This document shows, one piece after another, positions 9,359-17,600 of a stretch of DNA of 64,000 bases (its first letter is position 1; each line of letters starts with the position of its first letter). Under the pieces are notes generated by a model that did no database searches, was not told the DNA's origin, and saw only the letters and a program-made list of their open reading frames with translations. The position numbers were made by a program, and so were the translations under genes. The stretch lies in the NCBI RefSeq assembly GCF_004363075.1, contig NZ_SNYN01000009.1, forward strand, positions 91,367 to 155,366, in the 5' to 3' direction. This DNA comes from Actinorugispora endophytica (GTDB lineage: Bacteria > Actinomycetota > Actinomycetes > Streptosporangiales > Streptosporangiaceae).

Positions 9359-10708
9359 TCAGTGGTCGTGCCCGTCCTCCTCGTGGCCGTGCCCGTCCTC
9401 TTCGCCCTCGTGGTCCGCGTGGCCTTCCTCGTCTTCGTGGTCGTGTCCGGCCTCCTCGTCCTCGTGCCCGCTGTCCAGGGCGGCCAGGCCGACCACGGCG
9501 AGGTCGTGCGGGGAGAGGTCCAGGAGCTGGTTCCGCTCGACCGCCAGACCGTCGCCGGAGACGGAGACCTCGACGAGCTCCCCGGTGGCCGGGTTGGTCA
9601 GGTAGACGTGGTTCTCGCCGACCGCGATCGCGGCGCGGCCGTCCTCCGGGGCGAACCCGCCGGTGGCCTCGACGCTGTGCGCGATCTCGCCGGTCTCGGG
9701 GTCGACGGAGTGCAGGACGCCGTCGGCAGTCAGCACCAGGCCCCGAATCCAGTACGGGTCCCAGGCGATCGCGGCGACGGTGCCCGGCACGGCGACCTCG
9801 GTCGCGGTGTCGTCGTGGGTGTCGATCAGCACGACGGACTCGTCGGAGTAGTCGCCGAGCACGACCTCCTGGTCCGGGGCCCCGGCGATCGAGGTGACGC
9901 GCCCGCCGTCCGCGCCGGCGGGGGAGGCGATCTTGACGGCCTCCCACTCGCCGTCGTGCCCGGTGACCTCCAGCACGCCGTCGGCGCAGCCGAACAGCGC
10001 GGTCGCCTCGGCGGTCGCCGCCGCTCCCGCCGCGTCCGGGCAGTCGGCGAACTCGTGCTCCACCGCGCCGTCCTCGGCGAGGACCCGCACGCCGTTGTCG
10101 TCACCGAGTCCCACGACCAGGTCGTGCCCGACCGGAACGGCGGAGCCCGCGCCGTCGGCGCCGGTCTCCACGGTCGCCTCCGCGGCGAATTCGGCGGGGG
10201 CCTCCGAGCCGTCGAGGGCGAACACGGAGACGGCTCCGTCGCCGTGGGAGAGGACCGCCGCGTGGCCGTCGTGCACGACGACGCCTCCGGGGGCCGCGAT
10301 GGTCTGAGCCCCGTCCACCAGCGCCGGTTCGACCGGCTTGGGGTCCGCGTGGCCGCCGTGCGCCTCGTACCGGATCCCGGCGTCCAGGAGCTGGACGGTG
10401 TCGTCGCCCTCCTGGGCCAGCAGGACCAGCGTCCCGTCGGCGGTCACGGGGGTGAGCCGGGCCGGCCCCGCGCCCTCCACGGTGCCGACCGTCTCACCGG
10501 TGGCGACGTCGATGACGGTGGCGGTCCCGCTGTCCGCGTCGGACACCACGAGCCGCGGCAGGACGGCGCCGTGGGAAGCCTCCCGCTCGGGCCAGGAGGT
10601 CTCGGCCTCCGGGGCGGCCTCGTCCTCCGGGGTGTCCCGCGCGTCGCCGCAGGCGCTCGCCAGCAGGGCGACGGAGAGCAGAGACGCGGCAAGCGCAGTC
10701 CCGCGCAT
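9359..10708 (-). CDS. Zinc-associated beta-propeller lipoprotein (AztD-like)
   Basis: This 449-residue lipoprotein (lipobox LASAC) folds, from its repeat pattern (DVATGETVGTVEGAG, DPETGEIAHSVEATGG), as a beta-propeller, and ends in a His/Asp/Glu-rich tail of roughly 35 residues with many HDH and HEDE units. Such proteins resemble the zinc metallochaperone AztD, which hands zinc to an ABC-transporter binding protein. A perfect Zur-like palindrome lies 16 bases upstream of the start. I chose ATG 10708 (GAGAGGAAG upstream, good signal peptide) over TTG 10723. No zinc ABC transporter gene is adjacent in this window. Confidence 0.75.
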   Translation of the reverse strand: MRGTALAASLLSVALLASACGDARDTPEDEAAPEAETSWPEREASHGAVLPRLVVSDADSGTATVIDVATGETVGTVEGAGPARLTPVTADGTLVLLAQEGDDTVQLLDAGIRYEAHGGHADPKPVEPALVDGAQTIAAPGGVVVHDGHAAVLSHGDGAVSVFALDGSEAPAEFAAEATVETGADGAGSAVPVGHDLVVGLGDDNGVRVLAEDGAVEHEFADCPDAAGAAATAEATALFGCADGVLEVTGHDGEWEAVKIASPAGADGGRVTSIAGAPDQEVVLGDYSDESVVLIDTHDDTATEVAVPGTVAAIAWDPYWIRGLVLTADGVLHSVDPETGEIAHSVEATGGFAPEDGRAAIAVGENHVYLTNPATGELVEVSVSGDGLAVERNQLLDLSPHDLAVVGLAALDSGHEDEEAGHDHEDEEGHADHEGEEDGHGHEEDGHDH

Positions 10709-10723
10709 GGCACTTCCTCTCAA

Positions 10724-10740
10724 ATGAAAACCGTTTTCAT
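10724..10740. promoter_or_regulatory. Zur-box-like operator
   Basis: ATGAAAACCGTTTTCAT is a perfect 8-bp inverted repeat around one base and resembles actinobacterial Zur boxes (TGAAAATnATTTTCA type). On the minus strand it lies just downstream of TATGAT/TATAAG-like -10 sequences (about 10741-10757), where a bound repressor would block transcription of the zinc lipoprotein gene. Confidence 0.75.
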
Positions 10741-10829
10741 TCTTATATCATATGTCCCCTTATCTGCTGTTTGTCATTGATCTCGGCGCACGGCGCTCGG
10801 TGCCCGCCGAGGTGGGTTGCCAGGGAAGC

Positions 10830-10864
10830 GCGGACGCCTGCGGCCGCCGGCCGCGGGCGTCCGC
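10830..10864 (-). terminator. Hairpin terminator after the acyl-CoA dehydrogenase gene
   Basis: Arms 10830-10845 and 10849-10864 pair over 16 positions (one T/G wobble) around a GCC loop. The hairpin begins 15 bases beyond the dehydrogenase stop. Confidence 0.7.
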
Positions 10865-10878
10865 CCGGTCGAACGGGG

Positions 10879-12075
10879 TCAGGAGAAGCGCTTGATCTCC
10901 CGGCGGGCCAGCGAGCGCAGGTGCACCTCGTCGGGGCCGTCGAAGATCCGCATCGCGCGGGCGCCCGCGTACATCTCCGCGAGGGGGAAGTCGTCGCTCA
11001 CCCCGGCGCCGCCGTGCACCTGGATGGCGCGGTCGATGACCGCCTCCGCGGCCCGGGGCGCCGCCACCTTGATCGCGGCGATCTCGTTGCGCGCGGCCTT
11101 GGCGCCGTACTCGTCGATCATCCAGGCGGTTTTGAGCACCAGGAGGCGGGCCTGGTCGAGGGCCAGCCGCGACTCGGCGATCTGCTGCTGGACCACCCCC
11201 TGCTCCGCCAGCGGCCTGCCGAAGGCGATCCGGCCGGTGGCGCGGCGGACCATCAGCTCCAGCGCCCTCTCGGCCTTGCCGAGGACCCGCATGCAGTGGT
11301 GGACGCGCCCCGGGCCGAGGCGGGCCTGGGAGATCATGAAGCCGTCGCCCTCCCCGGCGACCAGGTTCGTCGCGGGTACCCGGACGTCGGTGAACGTGAC
11401 CTCGCAGTGGCCCTCCTGGTCCTGGTAGCCGAAGACCGGAAGCGCGCGCACGACCTCCACCCCCGGGGTGTCGCGCGGGACCAGGACCATCGACTGCTGC
11501 CGGTGGGGCGGGCCGTCCGGATCGGTCTTCCCCATCACGATGAGGATCTCGCAGCGGGGGTCCGAGAGGCCGCTGATCCACCACTTGCGGCCGTTGACCA
11601 CGTACTCGTCGCCGTCGCGGACGATCGAGGTGGCGATGTTGGTGGCGTCGGAGGAGGCGACGCCGGGCTCGGTCATCGCGAAGGCCGACCGGATCCGTCC
11701 CTCCAGAAGCGGCTCCAGCCACCGTTCGCGCTGCTCGGGGGTGCCGAACATGTGCAGCACCTCCATGTTCCCGGTGTCCGGAGCCGAGCAGTTCAGCGCC
11801 TGCGGGGCCAGGTCGGAGCGGCCGGTGAGCTCGGCGAGCGGGGCGTAGTCGCTCACGCTGAGGCCGCCCGCCTCGGGCAGGAACAGATTCCACAGGCCGC
11901 GTCTGCGCGCCTCGGCCTTGAGGTCCTCCATCATCGGGGGAAGGTCGTGGTTGTCCGGACCGGCGTCGCGGCGCCAGGCGTGGTAGACGGGTTCGGCCGG
12001 GTAGACGTGCTCGTCCATGAACTCTTGGAGGTTGGCCAGGTACTCCTGGGCCGTGGGGCTGAGAGCGAAGTCCAT
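10879..12075 (-). CDS. Acyl-CoA dehydrogenase family protein
   Basis: This 398-residue flavoenzyme has the three acyl-CoA dehydrogenase parts: an N-terminal helical domain, a middle beta domain with FAMTEPGVASSDATNI and GRKWWISG, and a C-terminal helical domain ending GPDEVHLRSLARREI. The HGGAGVSDDFPLAEMYAGAR region resembles the ACAD10/11 subgroup, which often takes long or branched substrates. It is monocistronic, with a terminator behind and a TetR-type palindrome in front. ATG at 12075 is the natural start because upstream in-frame sequence crosses the promoter. Confidence 0.9.
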   Translation of the reverse strand: MDFALSPTAQEYLANLQEFMDEHVYPAEPVYHAWRRDAGPDNHDLPPMMEDLKAEARRRGLWNLFLPEAGGLSVSDYAPLAELTGRSDLAPQALNCSAPDTGNMEVLHMFGTPEQRERWLEPLLEGRIRSAFAMTEPGVASSDATNIATSIVRDGDEYVVNGRKWWISGLSDPRCEILIVMGKTDPDGPPHRQQSMVLVPRDTPGVEVVRALPVFGYQDQEGHCEVTFTDVRVPATNLVAGEGDGFMISQARLGPGRVHHCMRVLGKAERALELMVRRATGRIAFGRPLAEQGVVQQQIAESRLALDQARLLVLKTAWMIDEYGAKAARNEIAAIKVAAPRAAEAVIDRAIQVHGGAGVSDDFPLAEMYAGARAMRIFDGPDEVHLRSLARREIKRFS

Positions 12076-12094
12076 GAGCCGAGTATGACACCTG

Positions 12095-12108
12095 ACCGAC
12101 CGGTCGGT
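12095..12108. promoter_or_regulatory. TetR-type palindromic operator
   Basis: ACCGACCGGTCGGT is a perfect 14-bp palindrome 20 bases upstream of the dehydrogenase start. On the minus strand it lies just upstream of a possible -10 box CATACT, overlapping the promoter. Palindromes of this sequence type are common TetR operators for fatty-acid genes in actinobacteria; the regulator is not in this window. Confidence 0.65.
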
Positions 12109-12241
12109 ACCTTTGGGGGCGGATCGGGCGGACACGGCGCGGACCCCGCGAACAGGATGCGCGCGAGGGGGTTCGCGACACGCTCCGCAGGGAAAAACCA
12201 CCGCCCCGGTCAAAGGGGACGGGACGCTTGGAGGCGATCGA

Positions 12242-12898
12242 ATGGTTCGGAGCTGCAGCGGGATCATCACCGACTGGGGCGGCGTGCTGACCACGCCGCT
12301 GCCCGAGACGATCACCGCCTGGCTGGAGGCGGACGGCATCGACCACGGCGTCTACCGCGACGTCATGCGCACCTGGGTGCGGGCCGCCTACGACGGGGGC
12401 GCGCTCAACCCGATCCACGCGTTGGAGCGGGGAGAAGTGGAGACGCGCGAGTTCGAGCGGCTGCTCGCCGCCGAACTGCGCCTGGCCGACGGCGGGCCGG
12501 TTCCCGCAGAAGGGCTCATCACCCGGATGTTCTCCGGGTTCCTGCCGATCGAGGAGATGTACGCGGCGCTGCGCGAGGCGCGCGGACAGGGCGTCCGCAC
12601 CTGCCTGCTCTCCAACTCCTGGGGCAACGGCTACCCCCGGGACAGGTTCTCCGAGACCTTCGACGGGGTGGTGATCTCCGGGGAGGTGGGGATGCGCAAG
12701 CCCGAGCCGGAGATCTTCCTGCACGCCCTGGAGCTGGTCGGCCTGGAGGCGCGGGACTGCGTCTTCGTCGACGACATCGAGCACAACGTCGCGGCGGCCA
12801 CCGAGCTCGGCATGGTCGGCATCCTGCACCGCGACCCGACCGAGACCCGGATCCGGTTGGAGGAGGCCTGTGGGATCCGGCTGACCGCGCTGCTCTGA
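12242..12898 (+). CDS. HAD-like hydrolase with DxGG first motif (epoxide-hydrolase N-domain type)
   Basis: This 218-residue HAD protein has TDWGGV at motif I, so Asp11 is the likely nucleophile, but the second aspartate (general acid/base) is replaced by Gly13. Motif II SNSWGN, motif III RKPEPEIF and motif IV FVDDIEHN are intact. This pattern is typical of the sEH N-terminal-like subgroup. The ATG at 12242 has GGAGGCGATCGA upstream. Its function is unknown; it stands alone between unrelated genes. Confidence 0.8.
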   Translation: MVRSCSGIITDWGGVLTTPLPETITAWLEADGIDHGVYRDVMRTWVRAAYDGGALNPIHALERGEVETREFERLLAAELRLADGGPVPAEGLITRMFSGFLPIEEMYAALREARGQGVRTCLLSNSWGNGYPRDRFSETFDGVVISGEVGMRKPEPEIFLHALELVGLEARDCVFVDDIEHNVAAATELGMVGILHRDPTETRIRLEEACGIRLTALL

Positions 12899-13006
12899 CC
12901 GGTCGTGGCGCGTCCTCACGGCGGTGCGGTGTGCGCGGGCGCCGCGGTCCTTTGGCAGACTCTGACTCGCTGTTCCACGTCCGACCGCCGAATTGACGAG
13001 TGACCG

Positions 13007-13441
13007 ATGCGCATCTACCTGCCGAGCACCCTCACCGCAGTCGCCCTTGCCCTGACCGAGGGGGAGTTCCGGGGCGGCCCGCGCGCCGCCTACGCGGTGA
13101 CGCCCGCCCTGCGCGCGCGGTACGGCGACGACGAGGAGGAGCTGGAGTACGCCGCGCTGAGCGCGGCGGCGGACGCCTCGGCGCTCCTGCTGGCCGCCGC
13201 GCCCGACGAGCCGGCCCGCCGCGTGGTGATCGCCGCGGAGCTGCCCGACGCGGTGGTCCGCCCCGCCGCCGACCCCGGTTCCCCCGCGGAGGTCGTGGTC
13301 GAGGCGGCGGTCCCGCTCAAGCGCGTCGCCTCCGCGCACGTCGACGACGAGGCCGCGGCCGCCGACGTCGCCGCGGGCCGCGGCGAGGACCACGAGCTCC
13401 TGTGGTACGCCACCCAGGAGCTGAGGTACCTGGTGGGCTAG
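13007..13441 (+). CDS. Conserved actinobacterial protein (DUF6912-like)
   Basis: This 144-residue protein begins MRIYLPSTL and contains the GPRAAYAVTPALR and HELLWYATQEL segments that I associate with a small actinobacterial family of unknown function. It has no signal peptide or membrane segment and is alanine-rich and acidic in the middle. The region after its TAG stop (GGGAGTCCGGGCGCGGGG) resembles the first bases of the dispersed repeats, but the resemblance stops there. Confidence 0.7.
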   Translation: MRIYLPSTLTAVALALTEGEFRGGPRAAYAVTPALRARYGDDEEELEYAALSAAADASALLLAAAPDEPARRVVIAAELPDAVVRPAADPGSPAEVVVEAAVPLKRVASAHVDDEAAAADVAAGRGEDHELLWYATQELRYLVG

Positions 13442-13540
13442 GGAGTCCGGGCGCGGGGACGGGGCCCGCCGGCGCCGCCGTGCCCGATCCGCGGCCGCTT
13501 TGATGGGGAGGCGGGGCCGTGCGGCAATATAGGCGTATAC

Positions 13541-14296
13541 ATGTCTGTGACGGTTTCCTCCCGTCCCTCCCGCGACAAGGAGCCCCCCATCAGCCGGTTG
13601 GTGTTGTGGAATATCGACCTCACCCTCGTCGACGTCGCCCAGGTGACGCGCGCGGCCTACGCCGACGCCTTCGAGGAGGTGACCGGTGTTCCGCTGGTCT
13701 ATCTGGCCCCCGCCGCGGGGCGGACGGACTCCGAGCTCTTCTTCGACTTCGCCGCGCGCAACGACGTGGACGACGCGGACGAGACGCTGCTGCCGCACTT
13801 CATCGAGGCCCTCGGCGCGGCGTTCGGCAGGCGCCGCGACCTGCTCACCACCAAGGGGCGGATGATGCCCGGCGCGGCCGACGCCCTCGACGCGCTCGTG
13901 CGCCTTCCCGACACCGTGCAGACGGTCGTGACCGGCACGATCATGCCGAACGCGACCGCAAAGCTCGCGGCGTTCGGGTTGGACGGCCGCCTCGACCTGA
14001 GCATCGGCGGGTTCGGCTCCGAGCACTACCCCAAGGCCAGCCTCATCCAGTTCACCCGGATGCGGGCCGAGGAGGCGTACGCGCGCGCGTTCGCCGAGGA
14101 CCGGACGGTGTACGTCACCGATTCCGCGCGCGACGTCGAGGCCGCCCGGATCGGCAGGGTGCGGCCGGTCGCCGTGGTCAGCGGCTCCTCCACGGAGTCC
14201 CAGCTACGCGCGGCGGGTGCCCGCCACGTCCTCTCCGACCTCACCGACCCGGCCGCGGTGGTCGCGGCGGTGCGCGCGGCCACCGATGGGGGCTGA
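13541..14296 (+). CDS. HAD-like protein with asparagine at the nucleophile position
   Basis: This 251-residue HAD-fold protein shows WNIDLTLV at motif I: against the usual F-D-x-D-G-T the first aspartate is Asn24, while Asp26 and Thr28 remain. Motif II TGTIMPNA, a lysine in HYPKASLIQF and motif IV YVTDSARDVEAA are present. Without the nucleophile it may bind but not hydrolyse phosphate esters. A TATAGG box ends 7 bases before the ATG, suggesting a leaderless transcript. Confidence 0.75.
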   Translation: MSVTVSSRPSRDKEPPISRLVLWNIDLTLVDVAQVTRAAYADAFEEVTGVPLVYLAPAAGRTDSELFFDFAARNDVDDADETLLPHFIEALGAAFGRRRDLLTTKGRMMPGAADALDALVRLPDTVQTVVTGTIMPNATAKLAAFGLDGRLDLSIGGFGSEHYPKASLIQFTRMRAEEAYARAFAEDRTVYVTDSARDVEAARIGRVRPVAVVSGSSTESQLRAAGARHVLSDLTDPAAVVAAVRAATDGG

Positions 14297-14668
14297 ACAT
14301 CCGCGGGTCAACCCCGGACCGGCGGTTGTCCGGATATGGTCTGAGCCGTGGCCCCGCCGCGGTTCGCGGCCTATGGTCGTGAATTGCGGCCGCACAGCCG
14401 GAAACGCACTCTTAACGGGTGAAACACACTGTTGACCAAGTCGCTCGCTGTTGCCCTCTGTGAACCACAGTAGCCTTGGAGCGGGACGCGGACCGGACGA
14501 CGGAGTCCTGTCCACGCGCCCCGACCTGTGCGCACGGGCCGCAGGTCGTCAGATCCGCCCAGGGCCGATCCGACCCCCCTTGACAAATCTTCACGACCCG
14601 CATCATTCGGTGTCACCGGGTAGGTGCGGACCCAACCCCCGACGACTCACAAAGGAGTGAGATCGCGA
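14297..14668. other. Intergenic region upstream of the glutamate dehydrogenase gene
   Basis: No gene is visible in these 372 bases. A possible promoter begins with TTGACA at 14580-14585, with CATCAT or TCATTC about 15-17 bases downstream as the -10. AAAGGAGTGAG at 14651-14661 is the ribosome site for the dehydrogenase. The first half holds several short inverted repeats without a clear assignment. Confidence 0.4.
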
Positions 14669-17600
14669 ATGTCAGGGCAACTTGACGCGGCCAAGGACCA
14701 ACTGCTGATCGACGCCGTCCAGTACTGGTCGGACTCGGCGGAGCCGCCGACCGACCGGGACAGGTTCGAGCGCTTCCTGCGGTTGTACTACCGGCACGTC
14801 GCTCCCGAGGAGCTCAAGGAACGCACCCCCGCGCAGATCGTGATGCCCGCCCTCTCCCACTGGGACCTCGGCGAGCACCGGCCGCAGGGGCGCGCCAAGG
14901 TGCGCGCGCACACGCCCGGCGACGGCTGGGACACCGCGCACAGCGTCGTGGAGATCGTCACCGACGACGCGCCCTTCCTGGTCAGCTCGGTCACCATGCG
15001 CCTGGCCGACCGGGGAATCGGCGTCCGGCTGATCGTCCACCCCCAGTTGCGGGTGGAGCGCGACGTCACGGGCGGCATCGTCGAGATCGACCCGGACGAG
15101 TACACGCTGGAACCGCTGGCCGAGTCGTGGATGCACCTGGAGGTCGACCGCCAGGCCGACCCCGCGGTGCTCGAGGAGCTGGCGCGCGAGCTGGAGGACA
15201 TCCTGGCGGACGTGCGCTACGTCGACGAGGACGCGGCCCGGATGCGCCACAGCGCCCTCCTCCTGGCGGCCGAGGTCGACGCAGCCGCCGACACCCTCGT
15301 CTCCGGCGGCCTCGAGGCCGCCGAGGTCGGCGAGAGCGCGGAGTTCCTGCGCTGGGCGGCCGACCGGCACTTCACCTTCATGGGCTACCGGGAGTACGAG
15401 CTCGTCACCGACGAGCAGGGCGGCGAAGGGCTGCGCGCCAAGGCCGGCACCGGCCTGGGCCTGCTGCGCCTCGACGCGACCGACCCCCACTCGTTCCGGC
15501 CGCTGCCCGGCGAAGCGCGCCGCAAGGCCCGCGAGCCGCACGTGCTGGTGCTCACCAAGGCCAACTCCAAGGCCACCGTGTACCGGCCCAAGTACCTGGA
15601 CTACATCGGCGTCAAGAAGTTCGACGCGCGGGGGCGGGTCATCGGGGAGCGCCGCTTCCTCGGGCTGTTCACGCACGAGGCGACGACCGCCGCGATCGAC
15701 CAGATCCCCATCCTCAAGCGCAAGCAGGCCGACGTTCTGGAGCTGTCCGGGTTCGAACCGGACAGCTACGACGGCAGGGAGGTCGCCGAGGTCCTGGCGG
15801 GCTTCCCCCGCGAGGAGCTCTTCCAGATGCCGGTGCCCGAGCTCCACGAGATCGTGCTGGGCGTGCTGCGCCTGCGCGAGCGCCGCGGCACCAAGCTCTT
15901 CCTGCGCCGCGACGCCTACAGCCGGTACATGTCGTGCCTGGTCTACATGCCGCGCGACCGCTACACCACCAAGGTGCGCCTGGCCGTCCAGGAGGTGCTG
16001 TCCAGGGCGTTCAAGGGCGCCACGATGGACCACAACGTCATGGTCGGCTCGGCCCCGCTGGCCCGGCTCTACATCGTGGTGCGCGCCGAGAAGGGCACCG
16101 CGCTCGCGGGCTACGACCACGCCTCGCTCGAGGCCGAGGTCGCCAGGGCCACCCGCTCGTGGAACGACGACTTCGCCGCGGAGCTGGCCGCCCGCTTCGG
16201 GTCGGTGCGCGCCAGCGAACTGCTGAGCGCCTACGGGGACGCCTTCCCCGAGAGCTACAAGGTGGACGTCCCGGCCTCCCTCGCCGTGGACGACGTCGCG
16301 GGGATCGACCGGCTCGGCCCCGACGACCTCGCGATCCGGCTCTACCGCCCCGAGGGCCTGCTGCCGGGCGAGTGGCGCTGCAAGGTGTACCGCACCGGCG
16401 CGCCCGTCTCGCTGTCCCAGGCGCTGCCGCTGCTGGAGCACATGGGCCTGGAGATCGTCGACGAGTGGCCGTACGGCCTGGAGCGCGCGGACGACGACGG
16501 CGAGCGGCGCGAATGGGCCTGGATCTACGACTTCGGCCTCGCCGACCTGCCGGTGGACGAGACGGCGATGAGCAGGATCAGGCCCCTGTTCGAGGAGGCC
16601 TTCGTCGCGCTGTGGCGGGGGCGGGTCGAGTCCGACCGGTTCAACGCCCTCGTCGTGCGCGGCGGGCTCGACTGGCGCCAGGTCACCATCCTGCGCGCCT
16701 ACGCCAAGTACCTGCGCCAGACCGGCAGCACCTTCAGCCCCGACTACGTCGCCGACGTGCTGGTCTCCCACACGCACATCGCCGGGCTGCTGGTCCGGCT
16801 GTTCGAGTCGCGGTTCGACCCGCGGCTGGAGACCGGCCGCTTCGAGCGCTCCGAGGGGATCACCGAGGAGATCCGCGGCGAACTCGACCTCGTGGACAGC
16901 CTCGACTCGGACCGCATCCTGCGCTCCTTCCTCGCGGCGGTCGAGGCGACCCTGCGCACCAACTACTTCCAGGAGGGGGGCGGCAAGCCCTACCTGGTCT
17001 ACAAGCTGGACCCGCGGCGGATCCCGGGGCTGCCCGCGCCGCTGCCCAAGCTGGAGATGTTCGTCTACTCGCCCCGGGTCGAGGGCGTGCACCTGCGCTT
17101 CGGCACGGTCGCGCGCGGCGGTCTGCGCTGGTCGGACCGGCCCGAGGACTTCCGCACCGAGGTCCTGGGCCTGGTCAAGGCGCAGACGGTGAAGAACGCC
17201 GTCATCGTGCCCAGCGGCGCCAAGGGCGGGTTCGTGTGCAAGCGGCTGCCCTCCGGCGGCGACCGCGACGCCGTCATGGCCGAGGTGGTGTCCTGCTACC
17301 GGCAGTTCATCAGCGGCCTGCTGGACGTCACCGACAACATGGTCGAGGGCCGGATCAGCCACCCCCGCGACGTGGTCCGCTACGACGGGGACGACTCCTA
17401 CCTGGTGGTCGCCGCGGACAAGGGGACGGCCACCTTCTCCGACATCGCCAACTCCATCGCGGCCGAGCGGGGCTTCTGGCTCGGCGACGCCTTCGCCTCC
17501 GGCGGCTCGGTCGGCTACGACCACAAGGCCATGGGCATCACCGCGCGGGGCGCCTGGGAGTCGGTCCGGTACCACTTCCGCGAGATGGGCGTGGACGTCC

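Noticed and set aside
10760..14026. A 1088-residue minus-strand frame across several genes
   Set aside because: It crosses an acyl-CoA dehydrogenase, a HAD gene and terminators; its composition is Arg/Pro/Gly-rich noise.
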